From Rhodococcus sp. 4CII (lineage in GTDB: Bacteria > Actinomycetota > Actinomycetes > Mycobacteriales > Mycobacteriaceae): DNA of 64,000 nucleotides. Position numbers and translations under genes: made by a program. The notes under the pieces are model-generated. The model saw only the letters and a program-made list of their open reading frames with translations, ran no database searches and was not told the origin of the DNA. The first letter of the stretch is position 1; every line of letters starts with the position of its first letter. Location of the stretch: positions 1 to 64,000 of the forward strand of contig NZ_JACCFE010000006.1 in NCBI RefSeq assembly GCF_014256275.1. Reading direction: 5' to 3'. Below are positions 1 through 9,506 of the stretch, in pieces.

Positions 1-147
1 GCTCGGTGCGCTCGCGGGCGCTCGCGTTGCGGCGACGGTTGTCGTCGGTGCGGATCTTGAACTTCGCCCAGCCGCCGCCGATTCCACCGGCGTAGACACG
101 GGTCTGATACTTGGCCCGCTGTTCGGGCGTCATGATCTCGAACATCA
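1..147 (-). CDS. N-terminal part of an unidentified T4SS-operon gene
   Basis: Reading the minus strand from an ATG at 147 gives about 49 codons, beginning MFEIMTPEQRAKYQT, that run off the window edge. It follows the stop of the SCO6880-like gene by about 20 bases in the same direction. A purine-rich AAGGAC lies a short way upstream, so it is the next gene of the conjugation operon. In related actinobacterial clusters an SCO6880-type gene is often followed by an ATPase gene, but too little sequence is present to assign a domain. Confidence 0.4.
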
Positions 148-165
148 GTGTGCCGTCCTTCTTCT

Positions 166-1657
166 AGGCGGTCAGCGCCGACGGCATCGACGCGTGGTCG
201 GGCAGCACACACCGATGCCGAGGGAGGCGGCGAATGCCGCGTCCTGGAACCGGTAGCAGCGGCGAATGTTGAGCTGGCACTGCACAGCCAGGTCGGCACC
301 AGGGCATCGATTCGGGGCATGTCGGCCTCGATCGGTTCGGTGACGGTGATCAGCAGCCCGATGCGGGTGGCGCCGTGTCCGCGGGCGAGTTCGTCGCGGG
401 ACCGTTCGGCGAGTTCGACGTCGATCTGGGCGGCGGCCGAGCTGATGCCCCGGTTGCGGTTCTGAGCGGCGACGATCGCGTTGCGGTAGTCGTCGTCGAT
501 GATCTTGACCGCGTCCGCGGCGCGGTGTGGGCGGTAGACGATTGCGACGCGCTTGCGGGGAAGGTCCGGGTGCGGGGCGATCAGACGTCGCAGCGTCGAT
601 TCGTCGACGGCGCTCTTCGGGCCCGCGCTCATCAGCCAGGTCACGGACCGGCCGCCGTCGTGCCAGTACTCTTCCCACTTGTTCTCGTGCGAGATGGGAC
701 CGGCGTTGTCCCAGGTGATCCCGTGGTCGTCGCCGGTGGCTTCGGCCCGTTCGATCGTCAGCTGCGATGCCGGGTCGAACGAGCGGCGCACCACCCCGGT
801 GATCTCGGCGGCGGTCATCGGGCGCACCGCGACACCGGAGGCCTCGATGGCGGCGCGGATGCCGGGCAGACGGCGCCCGATCTCGACGGCCTGCGCACCG
901 GGGTCCTTCTTGCGTTCGTCGGTGGTCGCGGCGAAGGTGATCGCCACGCGGGCCGCGAGTTGCACTTCGTCGCGGTGGAACTCGGTCGCGCCTTCGAACA
1001 CCACGGCCTTCGCCAGCGCGGGGCGTCGACGCGGGTGATGGCCCGGGCCTGAGTGAGCAGGGCGTTGCCGGTCTCGGGGAACGGTGTCGAGGACCGGGAC
1101 GATTCCCTCGATGTCACTGGTCAGACCCGCCGAGGCCAGGACGATCCCCCACTCCCCGACCCACTGGTTGACCAGCCCCCGGTCGACGGCCTCATCACCC
1201 TGCGGCCAGGCGCGCATCACGATCGTGTACTGGTTCGTCTTCGGCATGTGGATCATGCCGAACCGGTAGCCGGCGCTGTCTTCGCCCTCGTACATCTTCG
1301 TCGGAGCCAGGACACCGGGGAGCTGCGATTTCCCGCCGGGCATCTCGGAGAACAAGCCGCCGCGGTAGATGTTCTCCTTACGTCGGAGTGCGCCGAAGAA
1401 TTGCATTGCCAGAAGGGACCTTTCGTATCCGGTGAGGCCGTGACGTTTGAGGACCATGGGGACTACGGCCAGCAGGAGGACCCCGCCGGTGATCGCGCCG
1501 ACTTTGAGGCCCCAGCGCATGAGCACGAGCAGCGAGATGATCACGTGCCGAGGATGAACCAGGTCACCGGCCCGGACAGGCCCATGACGCCTTCATTTCG
1601 AGGTGCCCGGCCCCCGAGATAGACCTGCGGTTCGCTGTTCGTTCGGGTCGCGCTCAC
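166..1657 (-). pseudogene. SCO6880-family conjugation membrane protein, frame-disrupted
   Basis: Once frames are joined this is a protein of about 500 residues typical of the SCO6880 family, found beside VirB4-like genes in actinobacterial transfer clusters. The start is a GTG at 1657 that overlaps the upstream TGA (GTGA), which suggests coupled translation. Two hydrophobic spans near the N terminus (LSGPVTWFIL and GGVLLLAVVPMVL) are followed by a long soluble part with recognisable blocks (RGLVNQWVGEW, MTAAEITGVVRRSFDP, GPISHENKWEEYW). The frame shifts near 1545, near 1078 and back near 1032, then near 283 and 207, and it ends at a TAG at 166-168. Shifted stretches keep normal amino-acid composition and codon bias. 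This points to recent indels or sequence errors, not long decay. Confidence 0.7.
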
Positions 1658-1824
1658 CGACGATCACCACCGGTGGGCGGCAGCAAGGTCGGTGCGTGGT
1701 CAACGTCGCACGAGCCGGGATCGGCGGCGCGGAAAGCCTCTACCGGCCGCAACACGCCAGCTCGGTCGAGCTCGCACACGTCGGCGATCTTCCCGAGCTG
1801 GATTCGCGCAATCTCACTGGTCAT
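1654..1824 (-). CDS. Small soluble protein of the conjugation operon (56 aa)
   Basis: Starts at an ATG at 1824 with a good ribosome site (CAGGAG, six bases upstream) and ends in a TGA that overlaps the GTG of the SCO6880-like gene. The product begins MTSEIARIQLGKIADVCELD and is hydrophilic with no membrane segment. A longer frame continues upstream with Pro/Ala/Gly-rich sequence that may belong to the tail of the VirB6-like protein, so a fusion through readthrough or a missed frameshift cannot be excluded. I know no family for it. Its position between two membrane components suggests a small accessory of the secretion apparatus. Confidence 0.5.
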   Translation of the reverse strand: MTSEIARIQLGKIADVCELDRAGVLRPVEAFRAADPGSCDVDHAPTLLPPTGGDRR

Positions 1825-1837
1825 CGGTATCTCCTGG

Positions 1838-3395
1838 TCATCGCGGGATGTTGTGGCGGCTGGTGGGGTGGGCGTAGTTGTCACCGGCGAGGTCACCGGC
1901 GGCGCTGTCGACAGACCGGCTGCGCGGCCTCCTCCGGCTCCGACCCATTTGCTTGCCTTCGCGCCGCTGCCCTTCTTCGGGCCGCTGCCGGCATTCGCCC
2001 CGGTTGCCGCGGGGCCCGCCTTGGCGGGGCCCGGGGGTGGACGGGGTGCCTCGGCTTCCGCTGTGGTTCCCGCGGCTGCCACCGCCGTTCCCCGGGTTTC
2101 CGCCACCGCCGACGAGACCGGGTGTGCCGCTTCCGCCCGCCGCCGGAGAATCCGCCTCCGGGCGGGACTGCCTTGCCGCCGGCGAGCTTGCCGCCGAGAG
2201 CTTTGCCGCCGGTCAGCAGGGCCGCACCGGCGAGAAGCGCCCCGGCGGTGGCCTTTGCCCCGGAGCCGCCGCTGCCGACCGCCGAGATCGCGGGGGTGAT
2301 GATCCGCATCAGTGCCGGAAGGACGAGCGCCGTGGAGGCGAGCAGCGCGATTCCGATCAGCGAGTACTGGAACTGCCCAAGAGTCGGGGTCTGACCTTCG
2401 GGAACGTCGAGCGCGGAGGATTGGGTGGTCAAGAACGCCATCGCATACGCCACGATGCGACCGGTTTGAACAGGCAGAACCCGATCACCCAGGCAAGGAG
2501 TTTGTCGTAGGACTGCGATCCGGTCTTGGTTCCGCTCGCCGCGGCCGCGACGGGCAGAGCGGCGACGGCCACGATGAGGAACCCTTGCCGGATCGGCATC
2601 AAGAACGCCTGTGCGAGAGCGCCGAACGCGCCGAAGAACCCGATGATCAGCATCAGTCCCGGCGCCATCCCGGAGTACGCGCCAGGATCATCATCGACTG
2701 CACGGTCCCGGCGGGGTCAGTTGTTCGAGGTCGCGCCCACCACCTCGACCGCGAACGCGTCACCGGCGCGGGTCGGCGAGCGCGACAATCACTGACATCG
2801 TCGCCGCGGTGACCACCACACGGAACAGGGTCCGGAAGGTCTCTTCGGCCTGCTCGACCATCAGTTGCCGCCGGGCCGCGGCCAGCCGCAGTGACATGAA
2901 TCCGATCGAGATGATCAGAAGGAACGACTGGATCCAGATCGTGTATTCGTTGATCTGAGCGAGAGGTCCGAACGATTCGAGGTCGGCGTTGGGAATTTGA
3001 TCCACCAGGTGATCGCCATGATCATCGCCTGCGACATGCCGTCGATGATCGAGGTGACGATCTTGCCGAACTGCGAATCCCACTGCTCCTGAAGCTGTTC
3101 GCTCGCGAAGTCCTTGACCGCGCCGACGGGGTTGCCGTTGTTGTCGCAGAGGCTGCCGGACAAGTTGCCGACGACGTCGCCGGTGCTGGGCAGGCCCGGG
3201 ATGTTGAGTCCGCCGAAGCCGGGGATCAGCTGGCCGAGTCCCTGGCCGGCGACTTCCACGCCCTGGCACACCACCGACCGGTCCTCGCCGGGTTTGGGTT
3301 CGGTGTCCTGCGCAGCCGCGGTGGTCGCGGCCCCGAGCACGATCGCGAGGACAACCGCCAGGGCGGTGAAGATGCGGGTCAGTTGGCGGCCCATT
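1838..3395 (-). pseudogene. VirB6/TrbL-like polytopic membrane protein, frame-disrupted
   Basis: Starts at an ATG at 3395 with a signal-like N terminus (MGRQLTRIFTALAVVLAIVL ending near AAAQD). Then follow an extracytoplasmic segment with two Cys and several membrane spans recovered from different frames (YTIWIQSFLLIISIGFMSL, APGLMLIIGFFGAFGAL, GFLIVAVAALPVAA, SLIGIALLASTALVLPAL). It ends in a Gly/Pro/Arg-rich hydrophilic tail, which is the usual plan of VirB6/TrbL-like inner-membrane channel proteins in actinobacterial conjugation systems. The frame changes near 2998, 2765, 2730 and 2455 and perhaps again in the tail. The 3' end is uncertain; one frame stops at 1838. It overlaps the upstream gene by 17 bases. 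Confidence 0.6.
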
Positions 3396-4286
3396 GGGTC
3401 CACCCCCCGAGGTTGCTGACCTCTTTCTGCCCGCCGTAGAGATCCGCGGTGAGCTTGATCTGCCAGTCCCCGTCGCGCCACAGCAGTTCCGCGGACTTCG
3501 AGACCCATCCGGTGCGGCTCTCCTTGAGCATCGCGTACTCGACCACCGCGTAGTCCGGGCGCTGCGGGTCCCACTGAGTGACTCGGTAGGCATCGACACG
3601 GAAGTAGGGCAACAGGGCCCGCTCGTCGCCTCGACCGGATGCGATCGCATCGGTGGCCCGGCGCAGGAAATCCTGGCGCAGCTGCTCGAGCGGGTCGCTG
3701 TCGGGGACGACCCGGTCGGCGTAGAACTCGGCGGCACCGGCCATGGTGGCGCCGCCGCGGGTGTAGAGCTGGATACCGGCCAGTGCCGCACCACGGGGGG
3801 TCTGGGCGAATCCGGTGGCCATGCGGCCGTCGATGCCGGTGGGTCCGTCGGTGGTGGAGAACGGCAGCGGGAAGCCCTGGATCTGCTGCCACTGCAGACC
3901 ACCCGGGGCGCCGGTGATGTCGCTGGCAGGCTTGCGGGAGTAGGTGTCCTGATCGAGGGCGACGCCATCGGGATTCGGCGGGACCTCGACGCGGCGGCCG
4001 AGCTCGTCGGTGAACGGCAGCCCCCAGTCGGCGCGTTCGGTCTGCGGAGCAGGGGTGACCGGCACCTGGCCCTCGTCGGTGTCGTTGTCGTCGCGGGAAG
4101 CGAAGTACGCGACGCCACCGCCGGCGACGACGACGAACACGAACACGGCCGCGAGCCAGAACGTGAAGCCCAGGCCGTGCTTCGAGGTGGCGGCCGTGCG
4201 TCCCCGCCCCCCGACCGCGGCCGCTGGTCAGCGGCCGGGGAGCTGTCGGGCTTCTGGTCAGTGCTTTCGGTGTCTTCAGTGGTCAC
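3379..4286 (-). pseudogene. Single-pass membrane protein of the T4SS operon, frameshifted
   Basis: GTG at 4286 follows AGGAGGGCACCCC and overlaps the TGA of the lipoprotein gene. A charged N-terminal stretch of about 30 residues runs into one membrane span (FTFWLAAVFVFVVVAGGGVAYF), and then about 240 extracytoplasmic residues ending WTQWAAN. The frame breaks once, near 4205, inside a run of G/C; downstream of that point it is continuous. The outer domain carries GFAQTPRGAALAGIQ, and the adjacent lipoprotein carries the related GFSHTPQGAALAAIH. The two are therefore probably paralogous outer parts of the same complex. In Gram-positive conjugation systems such one-span proteins with a folded outer domain play VirB8/TcpC-like roles; that role is inference. 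Confidence 0.6.
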
Positions 4287-4977
4287 GGGGTGCCCTCCTG
4301 GTCGCTGCACGCGGCGGCGGGCGCGGCGAGAGCGCACCTCACGGCCGGTGTCGTAGGTGGCGGTCTGCGGGTCGTAGACGTGGACGCGGGATGCGGATTC
4401 GCCTGTGGCCGGGAGCTGGAGCTGCCAGTCCGTGCCGGTCCACACGACCGTGGTGTCGGTGATCGCGGCCGACTGGTCGCAGAACGAGGTGCGGATCGAG
4501 ATGTCGGCGCGTGCATCGGTGTAGTCGGCGACGACATACCCACCCAATGTCGGGGATTCGGCAGGGTCGGCGGCAGCGGTGACACTGATCTGAGCGCGGC
4601 TGACGGCGAACGCGTCACGTTCGGGTCCCGGTGCGAGGCCCTCGTGAACGACGGCGGCCCACTGGTCGTCGCGGGCGACCGACATGCGCACGGTCTGATG
4701 AATCGCTGCCAGGGCGGCACCCTGCGGGGTGTGCGAGAACCCGGACACCGCCCCGTTGCCCGTGTTGCGAGTGGGGCCCTCGTCGGCGAACGGAAGCCAG
4801 ATCGACTGGAAGCGGTCCCATTCGATCTGTGCGGGCGGGGTGGTCGGGTCGGGCGGCGCCGGGGTGGTGACCGAGTCGGTTGCGGTGGTCTCCTCAGTGG
4901 AACCGCAACCAGCGATCATCGGGCGCCGCCGCGGCGGCAGCGGCCAGGGACGCTGCCGCCAGGCGGGTGGTGATCAT
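4283..4977 (-). pseudogene. Lipoprotein paralogous to the neighbouring one-span protein, frameshifted
   Basis: ATG at 4977 is preceded by GGAAGGACCATCTG. The first residues MITTRLAAASLAAAAAAA lead, after a one-base shift near 4920 in a G/C run, into MIAGCGSTEET, a lipobox with the acylated Cys. The following 200 residues (VSGFSHTPQGAALAAIHQTV, then DWQLQLPATG) resemble the outer domain of the next gene, including the TPxGAALA block. A second shift near 4340 affects the C terminus; one frame ends with a TGA at 4283 that overlaps the next GTG. Likely anchored on the outer face of the membrane as a T4SS component. Confidence 0.6.
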
Positions 4978-4994
4978 CAGATGGTCCTTCCTTG

Positions 4995-5247
4995 TCAGAA
5001 CGTCAGGAGAGCTGCGGCGATACCGCTGCCCGCCGAACACAGCACCGCGGCGCCGAGCGTCATCCCGATTCGAGCGGCGGGTTCGGATTCGTACGGGTCT
5101 GCGCTGCTTGTTCCAGGCGAACAGTCCGCCGTACCAGACGAGGCGAATGGTCAAGATCGCGAAGATGATCCACATCACGTAGCGGCCGAGCTGGAGCAGC
5201 GGCTCGGTCACCGCCTCCGAGGGGATCCACATCGCGACGACCGTCAT
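4995..5247 (-). pseudogene. Small two-span membrane protein, frameshifted
   Basis: ATG at 5247 overlaps the upstream stop (ATGA). The product has one clear span (LGRYVMWIIFAILTIRLVWY) followed by GLFAWNKQRRP. After a one-base shift near 5097 comes a second hydrophobic stretch (IGMTLGAAVLCSAGSGIAAA) ending at a TGA at 4995. Joined, it is about 83 residues with two spans, very like the gene just upstream, with which it is translationally coupled. Small two-span proteins at this place in transfer operons are commonly VirB2/TrbC pilin-like subunits. That role is inference. Confidence 0.55.
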
Positions 5248-5531
5248 GACACGACCGAGGCCATGATTCCGCCGGCGCTGGCCGCGATCACGCCGCCGAC
5301 CAGGGCGCCGGCGATGATCTTCGGCGACTCGAGCGAGCCACCGTTGAACTTCTCCCACCCGAACTTCCCGCCGCCGTAAACCAAGGCGAGAACGCCGGCG
5401 AACATCACCACCCACGATGCCCATCGGCCGAGTTCGAGCAGCTTCTCCGACTTCGGCGGCGGTTCCGGCGGGAGTTCGATCCCCTGTGCCAGCACGCTGA
5501 TCGTGTCGAGTGTGCTCTGTAGCAGCATCAT
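5244..5531 (-). CDS. Small two-span VirB2/TrbC-like membrane protein (95 aa)
   Basis: Intact frame from an ATG at 5531. About 25 polar residues (with PPEPPPKSEK) precede two hydrophobic segments, ASWVVMFAGVLALVYGGG and IIAGALVGGVIAASAGGI, separated by a short loop with Lys and Phe/Trp. The Gly/Ala-rich second span is pilin-like. Length and topology fit a VirB2/TrbC-like subunit of a conjugation channel. Its TGA overlaps the ATG of the next small membrane protein. No signal-peptidase site is obvious. Confidence 0.55.
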   Translation of the reverse strand: MMLLQSTLDTISVLAQGIELPPEPPPKSEKLLELGRWASWVVMFAGVLALVYGGGKFGWEKFNGGSLESPKIIAGALVGGVIAASAGGIMASVVS

Positions 5532-5567
5532 TCGAGTTGTCCTTTCCCTTGTTTTTCCAGGCCCCGG

Positions 5568-6212
5568 TCAGGTGCCCGAGCCCAGTCGACTGATGATCGA
5601 ATTGCGGAGCGCCCCAGCGATCTCTGCGATTTCGCTGGGAACGGCCGTCGGGTCGTCTGCTGCGCGTTTTTTGTTCTCCGGTACCGGGTCGCGGTGCGAC
5701 CAGACCGGAAGTTCTCTCAGGTCGCGGACGAGCGTGAAGTGCTCGATCCACTCGATCCGCCACGTGGTCGGGGCCAGGCCTCCGACGATCTTTCGGGTCT
5801 GGTCGATCTCCCTCGGGATCTTGCGGCCGGGCCGGTCCGCGATGGTGATCAGACCGATGAGCGTGCTGTTACCGGCCATGCCGGAAACGTGCTGGCGGAT
5901 CAGGTCACCGGCCTTGTCCAGGGAATCGACGCGCTCGCGGGCGACGATCGCCACGAAGGGTGATTCCCCCTCGAACGGTGCCGGCCACTTCTGGCCGCAC
6001 TCGCTCGCGAAGTCGAGGACGTGACCGAGCGTGCTGATTCCCGCGCCGCCGTGGGCGCCGAGCAGCCACACCAGCGGTGCCGGGCTGCCCAGCCCGCGCG
6101 GTACCGGCCGATCCCAGATCTCCGCGACCCTGTTCGGGGTGCGGACGGGGATGCCCGAACCGCTTGTCTGCGGCTGTGACCAGCGGGAGAAGCTGCGTGC
6201 CGACATCATCAC
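5568..6212 (-). CDS. P-loop-like ATPase of the transfer operon (DUF6668-like)
   Basis: Intact frame of 214 residues. The N-terminal third is polar; then PLVWLLGAHGGAGISTLG forms a beta strand and a loop in the place of a deviant Walker A, with Ser-Thr but no invariant Lys. Further blocks (FVAIVARER, STLIGLITIADRPGRKIP) look like a Rossmann/MinD fold. Its ATG overlaps the TGA of the MinD/ParA-like gene upstream, so the two are probably made together. Such MinD-like pairs accompany SCO6880-type genes in actinobacterial conjugation clusters. The missing Walker lysine suggests it binds the partner and may not hydrolyse ATP. Confidence 0.55.
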   Translation of the reverse strand: MMMSARSFSRWSQPQTSGSGIPVRTPNRVAEIWDRPVPRGLGSPAPLVWLLGAHGGAGISTLGHVLDFASECGQKWPAPFEGESPFVAIVARERVDSLDKAGDLIRQHVSGMAGNSTLIGLITIADRPGRKIPREIDQTRKIVGGLAPTTWRIEWIEHFTLVRDLRELPVWSHRDPVPENKKRAADDPTAVPSEIAEIAGALRNSIISRLGSGT

Positions 6213-7118
6213 TGCCGCCCCTCGGCGGATGCTGTCGCCCGCCGAATCCGGTCGTAGGCATCGACGGTGGCGGCGCGCAGCTCCCAGCTAGCGATCTCCA
6301 ACCCGGTGGCCAAATGCGGGTCGTAGGGCACTTCGAGGGTCGCGCGGACCAGGCCCGACAGGTATCCGACCAGCTCGGCCGGGTCGACATCCGGTTCGGC
6401 GGAATTTTGGTGCGAGATGACTACGACGGTGCGCTCGAACACCCACTCCCCGACGGCGTTAGCGAGCAGGTCCAGATAAGCGCGCAGCCGGTTGAACGCA
6501 TCCGCCCGGGCCTGCACCACCAGTACGAACACCGCATCCGCGTCTTCGCGCAGCCGGACGCACTCGCGGCTGCCAAGCGCATCCGCCCCCAGGTCGTAGA
6601 CCGCGGTGTCGACGTGAGACCGCAGAAGGTCAGGCACCCGATGTACGACCGGGTCGTCGAACCGACTGTCTCCGCGGTCGACGACCCGGGCCCCCGCCGC
6701 CGACAAGGGCAGGTCGCTCACCAGCGCCTCGGGTTCCACGGATTCGATGAGCGTGTCGATCGTGGTGACGAGATCCTCGATGCTCGCGCGTGATCGCAGG
6801 TCACCTCCGGTGACGGTGAGATCGACCACCGCCACCGAGGAGCTGGCGTCGTGGGTTGCCCATGCCCCGGCGATGCCGATCGCGGTCGTTGTGGCTCCCG
6901 CTCCCCCGCCTACGCGCCGGTGACCAGTACCAGCGGCGGAGCTGTTACCGGCGGCGCTGCGGGTCCTGGTCTCGGGGTGCGGGTGCCGGGTGCTCGGCTG
7001 GTGCCGAACTGGCCGGGCTGTCGGCCCCTCGCAGCGGCACCACCGCTGCCGGGGGCAGGTCCGTTTCGGGCTCCGGCTCCTGGCTCAGCCATTGCATCCA
7101 TTCGGGTTCGGTGCTCAT
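6209..7118 (-). pseudogene. MinD/ParA-like ATPase of the transfer operon, frameshifted
   Basis: ATG at 7118 overlaps the TGA of the upstream gene. The first 55 residues are acidic and Pro/Ala-rich (MSTEPEWMQWLSQEPEPETD). The frame then slips near 6970 and again near 6920. Across these slips the protein reads PLVLVTG, then VGGGAGATTTAIGIAGAWA, then VAVVDLTVTGGDL, which is a P-loop strand-loop-helix and the following strand. The rest, from about 6835 to 6209, is continuous and contains DTAVYDLGADAL and AVFVLVVQARADA, in keeping with a MinD/ParA fold. Probably a cytoplasmic ATPase of the conjugation apparatus. Confidence 0.6.
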
Positions 7119-7874
7119 GATGCCTCTCCGATCGACGTGATCACGTGACGTCCATCGACCACTCGTGTGGTGATGGCTTGCTGGGTGTAGGCGACTTCTT
7201 CCCCGCTCGGCTGGCGTTCGCGCAGCGTGACGAGGAATCGCTGCGGCTCGGCTGCGCGGATGGTCACGCAGTGCTCCGCGCCGGCGGGAATGTAGGTGTC
7301 GATGGCGCTCTGGAGCAGGTTGGCGGGCTCGACACCGACGGCGTCGGGGGCGACGAACGGCGCGTGCCGCTTCTCCGGATCGCTGCACGTAGTAGGCGAA
7401 GTCGAACGCGAGGATCGCGGCGGGGCCGGAGTCGGTTCCACCGGGGCCGTTGCCGATGATCACGCCGTCCACGGCTGCGGCCGGGTCGCACCAGGGGCGC
7501 GGGGCCGCTGACGTCAGTGGAGCCGTGGTCGGCTGCGTGGTCACGGCAGCGGCGGTAGGCGAGCTGTCTTGCCCACCACCGAGCGCCCACACGCCCAGGC
7601 CCGCCGCGACCGCAGCTGTCGCGGCAGCGGACCCGAGTCCGGCGACTGCGCGCGGGGAAATCCGGTGCCGCGTGGCCGCGGCCACGGAAGGTGTCGGTGC
7701 GGGCGCTGCCACCGGCGGGGCCGGGTCCACGGGCAGGTCCGGGGTGGGTTCGGTGGGGTGCTCGACGGGCGAGGTGTCCGCAAGGGCGGCGACGGTAGGG
7801 GTGAAGGACGGATACCAGCGGGTCAGCTCACTAGCTGTGGGATCAGGCCTGCGGAAGTTGGTATCTGTCATCAT
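7115..7874 (-). pseudogene. Single-span membrane protein of the T4SS operon, frameshifted
   Basis: Starts at MMTDTNFRRPDPTASELTRW (ATG at 7874 with AAAGGGA upstream). A cytoplasmic Pro-rich region of about 70 residues is followed by one span (AVAGLGSAAATAAVAAGLGV) and an outer domain (WCDPAAAVDGVIIGNGPG). One slip near 7384 connects FDFAYYVQ to PEKRHAPFVAPDAVG and the rest, ending ITSIGEAS. The outer part, with RFLVTLRERQ near the C terminus, resembles the NTF2-like/VirB8-type domains of mating-pair formation proteins, but I cannot confirm the fold. Coupled to the ATPase gene by an ATGA overlap. Confidence 0.5.
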
Positions 7875-7936
7875 CGAATCCCTTTCTGTGCGAATCCGGT
7901 TCCCCGGACGAAAGCGCGTCCGGGGAACCGGGTCGG

Positions 7937-9493
7937 TCATCCGGCAGCGACCGGGCTGGTCGACGTCGGACGCGCACTCGTCGCCCCCGATGACGTGGGG
8001 GTGGTGGACGCACTGGTTCGCGGGGTCGTGGTGGTCGGGGAGGTCACCCGCGGTGTGGACGTCACCGACGACGAGTCGGTTCCGGCCGCGACATCCTTGG
8101 CGAGAGCGGCGAACCACTCGGCCACGAACTGCGCCGCGGACTGCCCGGTGGCGGTCACCGGCGTCGACCCGTAGGAACCGTGCGCGCGCACCGTGTTCCA
8201 GTACTTCGTCAGCGCTGTTGTCGACACCAGGTCGGCGTTGTCGCTGATGTTGTCCTTGACCACGTCGAACGCCTGCCGAGTGAGCCGCGACGTCGTCGCA
8301 GGGGGCATGAGCTTCGGAATCGCCCCCACCAACTTCGTGGCGAACAACGCGACGCCGGCAGCCGGATTCGCGAGACCGACCGTGGCCAGCTGGGCGATGT
8401 TCGCCGGAGTGAGGACTTCCTTCGCGACCGTCTTGACGGCGTTGAACCCGATCGTGCCGACCTTCAGCACCGCGCTGATCGCTTCCTGCGCGGTCGGCAT
8501 TTCCGTGCGCGGGTCGGAGGCGATCGCCACCCGCTCCGACAACGACTTCTTCGGGTCGATCGACAAGTTCGCCAGCGTGGTGCCCTGGATGTCCTCATTG
8601 ATCACCGGCACTGCCGTCTTGATCGTCGTCAGTGCCAGCGCCTCACTGATCGAGGTCAACGACTGAATCGGATCCCCCGACGAGAGCTCGCTCTGACCGG
8701 CGATATTGGTCACCGCCCGCATGATCGGCGCGTTCGCCGGTGCATCACACGAGAGATCGCCCGGCTCGCAGATCGACGCCACCCGTCCCGGTGAGGGACC
8801 CGTAGGCAACTGCGGTGTCCGCGGTCGGTCCGATACCGCCGCCTTCGGGAGTCGCCTGCGCCGGGGCCGAGATCTTCCCGACCTGGGCGCCGGTCGTGCC
8901 CGGGGCGGGCTTCGGTGACGTCTGGCCGCGGCGCCGGGGAACAACGGCGAACCCGGTGCTCGCGTCGGATCACCGAACAGTGCCACCCCGACGAGTTTGT
9001 TCGCCGGAATCGGCCCCTCACCGGCGCCGACACGCTTGGCGAACATGCTCATCACGTGCGCGCCCTGGGAGTATCCCGCCCCGGTGAACACCGTGGTCGG
9101 GCACGCCTGCGCGACCTCTGCGGCGGTGTCGATGAGGTTCTGCAGGCCCTCCTCCACCGACTGCGAATAGGGCACATTCGCACCGGGCACCGCGCCACCG
9201 AACCCGGCCGGATACGGCACATAGGCGCGGCCTGCGAGGGTGTCCCCCGCAGAATCGGTGGTCTTGACCATCATTGGCATGAAGACCTGCGAGAGCATGC
9301 CGGTGTCGAGTGTCGCCGGAGTGTCCGGGGACGACTCCCCCGTTCCCTGGATCCCGAGAGCGAACAACGCCGGGCACGAGTCCCCGACCAGCTCGCTCGC
9401 CGGTCCGGCGGGCGCGGCATACGCCGTTCCCGCCGACCCGATCCCAATCACAGCCACTGCCGCTGCCGCGGCCACCCGGGGAAGTAGTTTCAT
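7937..9493 (-). CDS. Exported cutinase-like hydrolase with long C-terminal extension
   Basis: An Ala-rich signal peptide (MKLLPRVAAAAAVAVIGIGS to AYAAP) precedes a cutinase-type alpha/beta-hydrolase domain. It has the usual early CPALFALGIQGTGES, the nucleophile elbow GAGYSQGAHV and a GDPTR block, with Cys residues placed as in cutinases (CPAL, QACPTT, SICEPGDLSCD). Between about 8930 and 8795 the local frame is shifted and then restored. In the shifted frame the text reads like a normal Pro/Gly linker, so two compensating one-base errors are likely. After the hydrolase come about 200 residues of unknown function and a Thr/Ser/Pro-rich tail. Cutinase-like proteins are common in mycolic-acid bacteria. 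Inside a T4SS operon it may help pass the mycomembrane or modify its lipids. Confidence 0.65.
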   Translation of the reverse strand: MKLLPRVAAAAAVAVIGIGSAGTAYAAPAGPASELVGDSCPALFALGIQGTGESSPDTPATLDTGMLSQVFMPMMVKTTDSAGDTLAGRAYVPYPAGFGGAVPGANVPYSQSVEEGLQNLIDTAAEVAQACPTTVFTGAGYSQGAHVMSMFAKRVGAGEGPIPANKLVGVALFGDPTRAPGSPLFPGAAARRHRSPPRARPAPRSGRSRPRRRRLPKAAVSDRPRTPQLPTGPSPGRVASICEPGDLSCDAPANAPIMRAVTNIAGQSELSSGDPIQSLTSISEALALTTIKTAVPVINEDIQGTTLANLSIDPKKSLSERVAIASDPRTEMPTAQEAISAVLKVGTIGFNAVKTVAKEVLTPANIAQLATVGLANPAAGVALFATKLVGAIPKLMPPATTSRLTRQAFDVVKDNISDNADLVSTTALTKYWNTVRAHGSYGSTPVTATGQSAAQFVAEWFAALAKDVAAGTDSSSVTSTPRVTSPTTTTPRTSASTTPTSSGATSARPTSTSPVAAG

Positions 9494-9506
9494 GTGGTCA
9501 CCCCGC

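Noticed and set aside
2760..4919. Single minus-strand frame of 719 codons
   Set aside because: Its middle is Arg/Pro/Ser noise. The real text passes into other frames, so it is an artefact of several frame breaks joining three genes.
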